IMG/VR virus record: IMGVR_UViG_3300043544_000335
Span: 1 to 25,050 of that record
From: a virus
Strand: one strand, 5' to 3'
DNA: 25,050 bases
The notes below the pieces were generated by a model. It saw only the letters and a program-made list of their open reading frames with translations, was not told where the DNA came from and made no database searches. Of this stretch, positions 6,161 to 12,308 are shown in pieces. Position 1 is the stretch's first letter. Each line of letters starts with the position of its first letter. The translations under genes and the position numbers were made by a program.

Positions 6161-6714
6161 AACTCGATGAGATTCTTAAAAAATTTGTAGAGGAGGACAA
6201 AGAAGAGAAGGAAAGGAAAATTGGCAGGTATTGGGCCTCTGAAATTTACGCAATCCGCAGGGGATACCTGAAGCCCGAGAATTTTTTCGAAAAAGCAGAA
6301 ATAGGCCTAGAGGGAGCGAGGATGATACTTACCGGCCTTGCTTATGAACATATGCTCAATGAAATTTTCTCCAAAACGAGAGCCAAGTACAGCCCGCAGG
6401 TCAAAAAAGAAATCCAAATCAACGAGGAGATTGTATTAGTGGTCAAGCCAGACTTTGTATTTCCCGAGTTTGTGATTGAGACAAAATATCCATTTTCTAT
6501 ATTAAAAGCAGGAGAAATTCCCCCGCGCTACCAAGACCAGCTCGAGGCCATATATCGGGCGTTCGAGAAGAAGGTTTATCTTGGCATATTTTCCGCACCA
6601 TTTAAAGTAACGCTCGTGCCCTACAAGCCCTCAGAAAGGAGGTGGGAAAGCATAAAAAAGATTTTGACTGCCTTTCACGAGCAACTAAAGGCCTTCCAAA
6701 AGGTCAAACAGTAA
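6157..6714 (+). CDS. PD-(D/E)XK nuclease, Cas4/RecB type, lacking the Fe-S cysteines
   Basis: 185 residues. The RecB-family nuclease signature is visible: GLAYEH with H65, KPDF with D99, ETK with E108 and K110, and a YQDQLEAIY helix (Q126/Q128). These residues coordinate metal and cut DNA. The four cysteines that hold the Fe-S cluster in Cas4 are absent. In phages such enzymes serve as recombination exonucleases. The gene lies between a helical partner and an SSB-like protein, consistent with a recombination module. A second nuclease of the same family and nearly the same size is at 9246. Confidence 0.8.
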   Translation: MKLDEILKKFVEEDKEEKERKIGRYWASEIYAIRRGYLKPENFFEKAEIGLEGARMILTGLAYEHMLNEIFSKTRAKYSPQVKKEIQINEEIVLVVKPDFVFPEFVIETKYPFSILKAGEIPPRYQDQLEAIYRAFEKKVYLGIFSAPFKVTLVPYKPSERRWESIKKILTAFHEQLKAFQKVKQ

Positions 6715-6721
6715 CACATCC

Positions 6722-7177
6722 ATGAAAAAGAGCATTGTCATCACGCAGGTTCAAAAAATAAAAGAAGGAATAAATCCCAAGACCGGAAAGAAGTGGGAAC
6801 TATTTAGGGTCTTTGACGAGAATGGAGAGAGCTACTTTACCTTCAGCACTGCCTATCAAAAACTGATAGGCCAAAAGATGGAAATCGAATACAAGATTCA
6901 GAAGAGCGTCGGGAAAAATGGGATTATTTATGTGAGCAAATACATTGTGGAGAGAAGCCAGACGCAGAAGAATTTTGAGAAAGTTTTCGATTGCTTAAAG
7001 GTCATCAATGACAACATCAAAAAACTTGCGGAGAAGGTAGAGGAGCTGAACAAGATTACGAAGGACATGCTGGCCAAAGAAGGAGAGGAGATTAAAGAAG
7101 AAAAAGAAGATAGGAGCGAGGAGTTTTCCGAAAGCGAAGAGATAAGCGACCAAGACATTGCCGAGGCCCTGAAATAA
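6722..7177 (+). CDS. SSB-like protein: putative OB fold with acidic tail
   Basis: 151 residues. The first 75 or so (ITQVQKIKEGINPKTGKKWE, FTFSTAYQKLIGQKMEIEYK, IIYVSKYIVE) are strand-rich and could be a small OB fold. A helical segment (85-115) precedes a very acidic tail (GEEIKEEKEDRSEEFSESEE) and a short end, DIAEALK. A nucleic-acid-binding fold with an acidic tail is the plan of single-strand-binding proteins. Its position after a recombination nuclease fits. The family match is inferred from shape, not recognised motif by motif. AAAGGTC is 16 nt upstream. Confidence 0.45.
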   Translation: MKKSIVITQVQKIKEGINPKTGKKWELFRVFDENGESYFTFSTAYQKLIGQKMEIEYKIQKSVGKNGIIYVSKYIVERSQTQKNFEKVFDCLKVINDNIKKLAEKVEELNKITKDMLAKEGEEIKEEKEDRSEEFSESEEISDQDIAEALK

Positions 7178-7189
7178 CAAACAACAAAC

Positions 7190-7708
7190 ATGGAACAGCA
7201 AATTGTCATTCAACAAGAGGAATGGTATCAGCTCCTCGTGGAGCAGTGCAGGGCAATCATCGTGGAAACGAGGTTCAAGTCGGCGATAGACTTGCTTGAA
7301 GGGAAGTGGAGGCTAGGCAAGGAAGTGTGGGAAAGCAAAATGAATTTCGAAAGGGCGGGTTACGGAGAAAAAATGGTGGAAACCCTGGCAAAGGACATAG
7401 GAATCTCGGCATCGCACCTCTACAAATGCATCGAGTTTTACAAAAAGTTTCCGGCGGAAGACTTCGAGCAGGTAATTCCCAAGCTTCCGGCGGAAGAGGG
7501 AAAGGCCATCAGCTGGTATAAGCTTTGCCAGAAATACTTGCCCGATACCAAAGAGGAGGCCGAGATTAAGCAAGCGAAGGAACAAGAGAAATTAGAGAGA
7601 CAGCAATTGTGCCCCCACACAATTTTAGTGTGCAAAATTTGCAAAAAGGAATTTACCACCGATGAGTTAATTCAATGGATAGAGCAAATGAAACAAAAAA
7701 GTCTTTGA
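7190..7708 (+). CDS. HTH protein with C-terminal zinc finger
   Basis: 172 residues. The segment RLGKEVWESK to KFPAEDFEQ includes YGEKMVETLAKDIGISASHLYKCIEFYKKFP, a DNA-binding helix pattern like that of DUF1016-N-type and phage regulator proteins (cited here in part; residues about 58-88). The C-terminal part has CPHTILVCKICKKEF, a probable Zn site (C-x-H...CxxC). No AAAGGTC or clear Shine-Dalgarno lies upstream; the leader is A/C-rich (ACAAACAACAAAC). It overlaps the next gene by 34 bases. It could be a regulator or a replication accessory factor. Confidence 0.5.
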   Translation: MEQQIVIQQEEWYQLLVEQCRAIIVETRFKSAIDLLEGKWRLGKEVWESKMNFERAGYGEKMVETLAKDIGISASHLYKCIEFYKKFPAEDFEQVIPKLPAEEGKAISWYKLCQKYLPDTKEEAEIKQAKEQEKLERQQLCPHTILVCKICKKEFTTDELIQWIEQMKQKSL

Positions 7709-8115
7709 GAAAAGAATGCGACCAATTATGGAAGCTGGCAGTGGTGAAAAAATACGGCAATAAGTGCCTTGTCTGTGGAAAAGAGGCCCAAGACATTCAT
7801 CATTTCATTTCCAAGGGCAAGTCAGTTGCTCTCCGTTATGACATAGACAATGGAGTGCCCCTTTGCAGAAAATGCCATTTTGATTTTCATTTCAGGCCGG
7901 ACAAACTTATTGATATTGTCATCGCATTCAAGCGGGGAAAGGAATGGATAGAAGCCCTGCTCGAAAGGAAAAAGAACAGGGCGAAGGCCACTAAGGCTTG
8001 GTATCTTGAGCAGCGGGAGAAATTGGTTAGGTTTTTAAAAGACGACGAGGACTTGACAAACACTCAAGAGGGGGCATATAATGTTAAGGGGAGCGGGAGG
8101 AGGCCCGCTTCCTAA
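7675..8115 (+). CDS. NinG/HNH-type zinc nuclease
   Basis: 146 residues. Zinc ligands CLVC (C31, C34) and LCRKCH (C64, C67), with HH at 42-43 in IHHFISKGKS and a metal-site end HFDFHF, mark an HNH-like fold close to lambda NinG (Rap), a Holliday-junction/recombination protein. The C-terminal helix is rich in Lys/Arg. Start at ATG 7675 overlaps the preceding gene by 34 bases. It completes the recombination group. The last codons contain the promoter of the next cassette, P4. Confidence 0.7.
   Translation: MDRANETKKSLRKECDQLWKLAVVKKYGNKCLVCGKEAQDIHHFISKGKSVALRYDIDNGVPLCRKCHFDFHFRPDKLIDIVIAFKRGKEWIEALLERKKNRAKATKAWYLEQREKLVRFLKDDEDLTNTQEGAYNVKGSGRRPAS
8053..8082 (+). promoter_or_regulatory. Promoter P4 of the moron cassette
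   Basis: Perfect TTGACA (8053-8058), an 18-base spacer and perfect TATAAT (8077-8082), embedded in the end of the HNH gene. No AAAGGTC follows, unlike promoters P1-P3. Confidence 0.8.
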
Positions 8116-8150
8116 GTTCCTTAAAAACTTTTGGGGTTGCCTCGCCCCAA
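8092..8150 (+). promoter_or_regulatory. Structured 5' leader of the protease gene
   Basis: Three hairpins in a row: AGCGGG/CCCGCT (8092-8109), AAGTT/AACTT (8114-8130) and TTGGGG/CCCCAA (8131-8150). The last touches the Shine-Dalgarno AAGGAGGTGA (8149-8158), 6 nt before the ATG. It could tune translation or mRNA stability. Confidence 0.55.
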
Positions 8151-8164
8151 GGAGGTGAGGAGAG

Positions 8165-9178
8165 ATGAGGCGCATAAAAAAGCTGGCAGCGTGCGTCGTC
8201 CTCTTGGCGCTTGTGGCTCTTGGCATCGGCTTTTCCGAGTCAGTAGTCGTTCCTGGAGCTGACGTGCAAAAGTTCGTCCGGTCCGTGGCCGTGCAGGTTC
8301 TCGTCAATCTCGATAAGTATACTCGTTCTCTCACTTGGTATCAGGAAGTCACCGCCGACGGCCAGAAGGGCGAGTGGAAATGCAAGTATGGCGACTGGTC
8401 AAAACCCGAACGCATCGTCGTGGCCGGTTCCGGGGTTATCATCTTTTCCGATAAGCTTCCCATTCCGCAAGGCAACGTCGTGGGAGCCACCATCATTTTG
8501 ACCAACGCCCACGTCGTTGAGTATCTCGTAAAGAAAGAAGCCCTCGGATCTGCTATTAATCCTCTTGACGTCTACGACGATTCTGACCTCATTATCAGCC
8601 AGTATCCTCCTTCCGTTAAAGTGCGTGAAGGCGCTCGTCCTAAGGCCCAGCAATACTTTGTTTTGCCTGCCAACTATGTAACCATTAAGCATCGCGAAGA
8701 CCAGACTTACGAGGTCAGAGGCAAAGTTATCGCCTTTGACAAGGCTCTCGATGTGGCTCTTATCCAGCTTGACAACGTGTGGGGCCTCCCATACGCCACC
8801 TTCCGCGAAACTCCAGCTCAGGTGGGCGAAGAGGTGTGGATTTGTGGAGCACCTCTTGCTCTTCCTTTCAGCATTGATAGAGGACGCATCAATCAGATCA
8901 GGCTCGACCTTGGAGAAAGCGATGGCATCTTGTGGAACCGCCAGTTGAAGCTGGATATTGCCGCTGCTCCTGGCTCTTCTGGTTCTGGCATCTTTGACAT
9001 CAACGGCTATCTCATCGGATGCTTGCACGGCGTCCTGGTCTATCGGGGCAACTATATCCGGGGCGGACAGCTCGCAATTGACGGCGAGTTTATCCGCGAA
9101 TGGCTTATCTGGAACGGCTACGCTTTCATCGTAATGAACCCTCCCTACGCCAAGGCTCCATATGTGACCGGTAAGTAA
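8165..9178 (+). CDS. Exported trypsin-like serine protease
   Basis: 337 residues. The start MRRIKK plus hydrophobic LAACVVLLALVALGIGF (7-23) is a signal peptide or anchor. The chymotrypsin-fold triad is visible: H116 in TNAHVVEY, D196 in ALDVALIQL and S272 in APGSSGSGIF, with an oxyanion Gly two residues before. The layout resembles HtrA/DegP-type protease domains, but no PDZ domain follows. Export places it at the envelope or outside. Arg codons CGC/CGT and many CTC/CTT Leu codons differ from the AGG/AGA-rich phage genes. It has its own promoter, a strong Shine-Dalgarno and a following hairpin. Lysogenic-conversion or envelope-processing roles are guesses; the enzyme family is secure. Confidence 0.85.
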   Translation: MRRIKKLAACVVLLALVALGIGFSESVVVPGADVQKFVRSVAVQVLVNLDKYTRSLTWYQEVTADGQKGEWKCKYGDWSKPERIVVAGSGVIIFSDKLPIPQGNVVGATIILTNAHVVEYLVKKEALGSAINPLDVYDDSDLIISQYPPSVKVREGARPKAQQYFVLPANYVTIKHREDQTYEVRGKVIAFDKALDVALIQLDNVWGLPYATFRETPAQVGEEVWICGAPLALPFSIDRGRINQIRLDLGESDGILWNRQLKLDIAAAPGSSGSGIFDINGYLIGCLHGVLVYRGNYIRGGQLAIDGEFIREWLIWNGYAFIVMNPPYAKAPYVTGK

Positions 9179-9188
9179 GGGGATGGGA

Positions 9189-9218
9189 GGGACAGTATGA
9201 GCTGTCCCCCCCTTGTTT
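9189..9218 (+). terminator. Hairpin after the protease gene, weak terminator
   Basis: GGGACAG (9189-9195) pairs with CTGTCCC (9202-9208) around a 6-base loop, followed by CCCC and TTGTTT. It may partly stop transcription between the protease and the nuclease gene. Confidence 0.45.
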
Positions 9219-9245
9219 AAGAGAAGAGAAAGGAGGTGATAAGCC

Positions 9246-9797
9246 GTGCGCTATCGGCTGACGGTGTCGGAGATAATCAGCCTGCTGTTTTACAGGGCAG
9301 ATGACATCGCAGGGAAAGAGATGGTTCCCTCCGAAGTGTTAAAGGAAGGGAAAAGGATACATGACAGGCTTGGCTTCAACGACCCCCAGCAATACCGGCG
9401 TTTCGTTTTTGACCCGAACACAAACCACTGGTGGCTGATCATTGGGTGCGCCGACAAAATCGACCAGAAAGACGGCAAGGTTATGGAGCTTAAGACATAC
9501 TGGACCGCCAGGATGCCGGACAGGACAAGGGATGCGGGCGCAACTCAGGCACTTATTTACTGCTGGCTCACGGGCCTTGGAAAGTGGGAGCTCTGGGGCT
9601 ACTCGACTTACTCGAACAAGCTTTCGAAAATCGCAGAGGGTCACGCCGATGACGAGTTCGTCCGCCAAACGATCCTCAAGGCGATCCGCCTCAAGATGAT
9701 GCTCCAAGACTTCCGCTTCAAGTATATTATGGAGGCGGAAGGAGGTGGTAAGGATGCGGGAGCAGATCGAGGAGTTGGTGAGGAGATGGCAGGATAG
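9246..9797 (+). CDS. Second PD-(D/E)XK nuclease, Cas4/RecB type
   Basis: 183 residues from a GTG start, chosen because AAAGGAGGTGAT lies 5-6 nt upstream. Motifs: EGKRIHDRL (H40), GCADKID (D70, with D73 as alternative), ELK (E81, K83) and GATQALIYCWL (Q101), in the order and spacing of RecB/Cas4 nucleases. Only C68 and C106 are present, so no Fe-S cluster. It belongs to the moron cassette, overlaps the next gene by 44 bases and ends in a Gly/Asp-rich tail. It is not obviously a copy of the nuclease at 6157. A role in DNA end-processing or anti-plasmid/anti-phage activity is open. Confidence 0.75.
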   Translation: MRYRLTVSEIISLLFYRADDIAGKEMVPSEVLKEGKRIHDRLGFNDPQQYRRFVFDPNTNHWWLIIGCADKIDQKDGKVMELKTYWTARMPDRTRDAGATQALIYCWLTGLGKWELWGYSTYSNKLSKIAEGHADDEFVRQTILKAIRLKMMLQDFRFKYIMEAEGGGKDAGADRGVGEEMAG

Positions 9798-10092
9798 GCT
9801 TAACCTCAACGACTGGAACATCCAGGTGGTAGTAGTGGGGCATCCGAACCGCAAAGGAGCAGTGATCTATCCCGATTTCCGCTACAGGAAGGCAAGGCTT
9901 GTCGTGTATGACTCACGGCTCGACCTCGAGGAGTATATATTGCACGAGCTCATGCACTTGGTTGTCGGAGAGTTTTCCAACCTTGTCGTTAGGATTTTGA
10001 AGGATAGGATGACGGCCCAGGAGCAGGACCTGCTCGGGCACGAGGAGGACAGACTGGTGGAAAAGCTGACTTGGACGCTATTAGGGGGGTGA
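9754..10092 (+). CDS. HExxH putative zinc metallopeptidase
   Basis: 112 residues from ATG 9754, placed by the strong AAGGAGGTGG ending 6 nt upstream; a GTG at 9745 lies inside that ribosome site. HELMH at 64-68 is a gluzincin-type zinc motif, with E103 in HEEDRLVEK a possible further ligand. The fold, with a strand-rich first half (NIQVVVVGH, ARLVVYDS) and the helix with HELMH, recalls SprT-like or phage ImmA-type minimal metallopeptidases. It may be catalytic or a metal-binding partner. It overlaps the end of the nuclease gene. Confidence 0.65.
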   Translation: MREQIEELVRRWQDRLNLNDWNIQVVVVGHPNRKGAVIYPDFRYRKARLVVYDSRLDLEEYILHELMHLVVGEFSNLVVRILKDRMTAQEQDLLGHEEDRLVEKLTWTLLGG

Positions 10093-10098
10093 CCGGAG

Positions 10099-10308
10099 AT
10101 GCCCAAGAGCCTGAAGAAGGCGATAGAGGAGGAGCTTGACAAGGTGACAAAGCTCGTCTGGGAAGCCAACAAAATCCTGGACGAGATGGAAAGGCAAGAC
10201 ACCGAGATTGACCTGTGGCAGGCCTCGTTTACCTCAAGGCTCCGCACGATCAACCAGCAAATCGCCATCTCGGTCGTGGAGGTTCAGGCGCTTTTGGAGG
10301 CGTTCTGA
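10099..10308 (+). CDS. Small helical protein ending the moron cassette
   Basis: 69 residues, predicted nearly all helix with heptad-like spacing (LKKAIEEELDKVTKLVWEAN, LRTINQQIAISVVEVQALL). No family recognised; probably an oligomeric or partner protein. It starts 7 nt after the metallopeptidase stop, with GGTGACCGGAG as its ribosome site, and ends 10 bases before a strong terminator. It is therefore the last gene of the cassette. Confidence 0.6.
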   Translation: MPKSLKKAIEEELDKVTKLVWEANKILDEMERQDTEIDLWQASFTSRLRTINQQIAISVVEVQALLEAF

Positions 10309-10318
10309 GGCAACCGGG

Positions 10319-10345
10319 AGAGAGGGAGAAATCCCTCTCTTTTTT
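10319..10345 (+). terminator. Strong intrinsic terminator
   Basis: Perfect 9-bp stem AGAGAGGGA/TCCCTCTCT closed by a GAAA tetraloop, followed by T5. It bounds the cassette that starts at P4. Confidence 0.9.
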
Positions 10346-10441
10346 GGAGGAGCCCCGGGGGAAGCATTGCTTGTCGGCCTTCCGCCCCCTGGCGGAGAGC
10401 GCGCAAGGCGGTGCTTAAAGGTTCGACACCTTTCTCCTCCA
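10346..10441 (+). ncRNA. tRNA-like element (degenerate or non-canonical)
   Basis: GGAGGAG (10346-10352) can pair with CTCCTCC (10434-10440), and just inside it lies a perfect T-arm: AAAGG-TTCGACA-CCTTT (10417-10433) with the conserved GGTTCGA. The 96-base length fits a class II tRNA. However, I cannot find a proper D-arm or anticodon stem; the middle folds instead as CCGCC/GGCGG and other hairpins. CCA is not encoded. It may be a decayed tRNA, an integration remnant or a tRNA mimic. It starts directly after the terminator. Confidence 0.35.
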
Positions 10442-10494
10442 CAAAGGAAAAGGCCGTCAAAAATAATTGAAAATTACGAGGAGAAGAACAAAAA

Positions 10495-11775
10495 ATGGCC
10501 AATGGAGAAAATAAAATAATTTGGAGATCCGAAAAAAGGAAATTGAAAGATTTGAAATTTTTTGAGGGAAATCCGAGGCGGGCAAACGAAAAGCAGAAAC
10601 AAGATTTAGAAAAGAGTTTGGAGCGTTTTAATTTGGCAGATCCTTTAATAATAAACACAGACGGCACAGTTATCGGGGGGAATTTTAGATTGAAAATCTT
10701 AAAAGAGAAATTTGACAGCGAAACGGAAATTGATGTGAGGGTGCCAAACAGAACTTTAACAAGACAAGAAGCAGAAGAGTTAAACCTTCGTTTAAATAAA
10801 AATCAAGGAGAATGGGATTTGGACGTTTTAGCGAACTTCGATGAAGAACTTTTAAAAGAAGTAGGATGGGGAGAAGAAGAAATAGAAGAAATTTTTCATT
10901 TAGAAACCTTTGAAGATGAATTTAATTTCGAAGAAGAAATTAAAAAAATAAAAAAACCAAAAATAAAACAAGGAGACATATTCCAATTAGGAAATCATCG
11001 GTTAATGTGTGGAGATGCAACAAACTTCAACAACGTTAAAAGATTAATGGGAAAAAACAAATGCACTTTAGCAATTACAGATCCGCCCTATAATATTGGT
11101 TTGGATTATAGTAAAAAGATCACAGTGAATAAAAAATTAGCTTTCGAACCTAAAATCAGTGATAAAAAAAGTATTGAAGAATACGAACAATTTCTCGATT
11201 CTTTAATCAAAAATACTTTGAGGGTTTGTGAAAAAAATGCTCACATTTTTTTCTGGTGCGACGAAAAGTATATTTGGCTTTTACAAAAACTTTTTATGGA
11301 AAATCAAATAAAATTACAAAGAGTGTGTTTATGGATAAAGAATAACATTATGCCAACTCCGCAAAATGCTTTTAATAAAGTTTACGAAGCTTGTGTATAT
11401 GGAACAATTGGAAAACCCAAAATCAATAGAAATATTAAAAACTTGACAGAAATTTTAAACAAAGATTTACAAAAATCAGTAGATGTTTATGAATATATTT
11501 TTGAAAATTTAAATATTTGGCTTGAAAGTAGAGAAAGAGTTGATATTTATTTACATCCAACACAAAAGCCTGTAACTTTAATGGAAAAACCAATAAGGCG
11601 ATGCAGTTTTCAAAACGATATAATTTTAGATCTTTGTGGAGGATCAGGATCAACCTTGATTGCTTGCGAACAACTTAAAAGAAAATGTTATATGATGGAA
11701 ATAAACGAAACTTATTGCGAGGTTATAATAAATAGATGGGAAAAATTTACAGGTCAAAAGGCGAAAAAATTATAA
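10495..11775 (+). CDS. ParB-domain DNA (adenine/N4-cytosine) methyltransferase
   Basis: 426 residues. The N-terminal ParB/Spo0J-like domain (about 15-105) includes EGNPRRANEKQKQDLEKSLE (24-43) and TVIGGNFRLKILKE. The methylase domain has DPPYN at 196-200 and, later, the SAM-binding motif DLCGGSGST (379-387), the beta-class order. It should methylate exocyclic amines in DNA, probably to evade restriction. The gene is clearly more AT-rich than its neighbours, with many AAA, TTA and GAA codons, suggesting recent transfer. A GAGGAG Shine-Dalgarno lies 12 bases upstream. It sits between the tRNA-like element and the terminases. Confidence 0.85.
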   Translation: MANGENKIIWRSEKRKLKDLKFFEGNPRRANEKQKQDLEKSLERFNLADPLIINTDGTVIGGNFRLKILKEKFDSETEIDVRVPNRTLTRQEAEELNLRLNKNQGEWDLDVLANFDEELLKEVGWGEEEIEEIFHLETFEDEFNFEEEIKKIKKPKIKQGDIFQLGNHRLMCGDATNFNNVKRLMGKNKCTLAITDPPYNIGLDYSKKITVNKKLAFEPKISDKKSIEEYEQFLDSLIKNTLRVCEKNAHIFFWCDEKYIWLLQKLFMENQIKLQRVCLWIKNNIMPTPQNAFNKVYEACVYGTIGKPKINRNIKNLTEILNKDLQKSVDVYEYIFENLNIWLESRERVDIYLHPTQKPVTLMEKPIRRCSFQNDIILDLCGGSGSTLIACEQLKRKCYMMEINETYCEVIINRWEKFTGQKAKKL

Positions 11776-11837
11776 AGGCAAGCAACCAAGCCTTATGGAG
11801 TTAATAGGTCATAAAATAGGGGAAATTTAGGGGAATT

Positions 11838-12308
11838 ATGCCATACAAAGAGCCACCCAAGGAATACCAGTTTAAAAAGGGGGAGGGAGGCAGGCCGAAG
11901 GGCGCCAAAAACTTCAAGACCTACTTGAGGGAGGCCCTGATCGAGGTGGGAAAGGCGCTGAGCCTGGGGGAGACTCCCGATCCCGTGAAGGTCAAAATCA
12001 TCGTGAAGGGGCTGGGCGAGGCCCTGAAGGGGAATTATAATTTCTGGCAGGCAATGATGAAACTGATATTCGGCAAGGAAATAGCCGAGGAGCTGGGGGA
12101 GACGCTCAAGATGAAGGGGGACATACAGGTCGAGCCCCCAAACCCGAACAAAGCATTGGCCAGCCTAATAAACCAACTAGATGAGGAGAGCAGAAACAAA
12201 ATCATTGAGATACTCGAGAGAGCGCTTAGCCGAGGCGGATCCGAGGGAGGTGCTCTTCCTGATAAAAAACCCCCACTTCGAGAGGATGCCGTGCCAAAGC
12301 TTCCTTGA
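11838..12308 (+). CDS. Putative terminase small subunit
   Basis: 156 residues. The start (YKEPPKEYQFKKGEGGRPKG, then AKNFKTYLREAL) is the DUF5681-like pattern often found in genes directly ahead of large terminases. A basic DNA-binding N-terminus and helical rest fit a small subunit that recognises packaging sites. The end of the gene overlaps the large terminase gene by 128 bases if that gene starts at 12181. A near-motif ATAGGTC (11804-11810) lies 27 nt before the ATG. No functional motif proves the role; position is the main argument. Confidence 0.55.
   Translation: MPYKEPPKEYQFKKGEGGRPKGAKNFKTYLREALIEVGKALSLGETPDPVKVKIIVKGLGEALKGNYNFWQAMMKLIFGKEIAEELGETLKMKGDIQVEPPNPNKALASLINQLDEESRNKIIEILERALSRGGSEGGALPDKKPPLREDAVPKLP

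Larger units (their letters stand above)
1536..6705 (+). repeat. AAAGGTC start-associated motif family
   Basis: Exact copies start at 1536, 1559, 1891, 2476, 2771, 2791, 3250, 3440, 3625, 3810, 4058, 4385, 5094, 5414, 5735, 6114 and 6699, and further on at 13849, 19640, 20647 and 22095. Each precedes a gene start, usually by 16-21 nt (extremes 16 and 36), with an A-rich stretch in between and AATTATG or ACCATG at the start. Near-matches precede 246 (AAAGGTA) and 11838 (ATAGGTC). Four exact copies I found (6997, 14243, 21184, 21679) are not at a usual distance from a start. Its function is unknown; translation initiation is the simplest idea. Confidence 0.8.

Noticed and set aside
8399-9028. 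209-codon open frame on the - strand
   Set aside because: Antisense to the catalytic core of the trypsin-like protease; no ribosome site and no recognisable domain.
10346-10441. A normal tRNA-Ser, tRNA-Leu or tRNA-Sec call
   Set aside because: T-arm and acceptor are good, but no D-arm with GG or anticodon loop could be placed.
10208-10519. 103-codon frame covering the terminator and tRNA-like region
   Set aside because: It crosses a strong terminator and structured RNA; composition is Arg/Pro/Gly shadow type.
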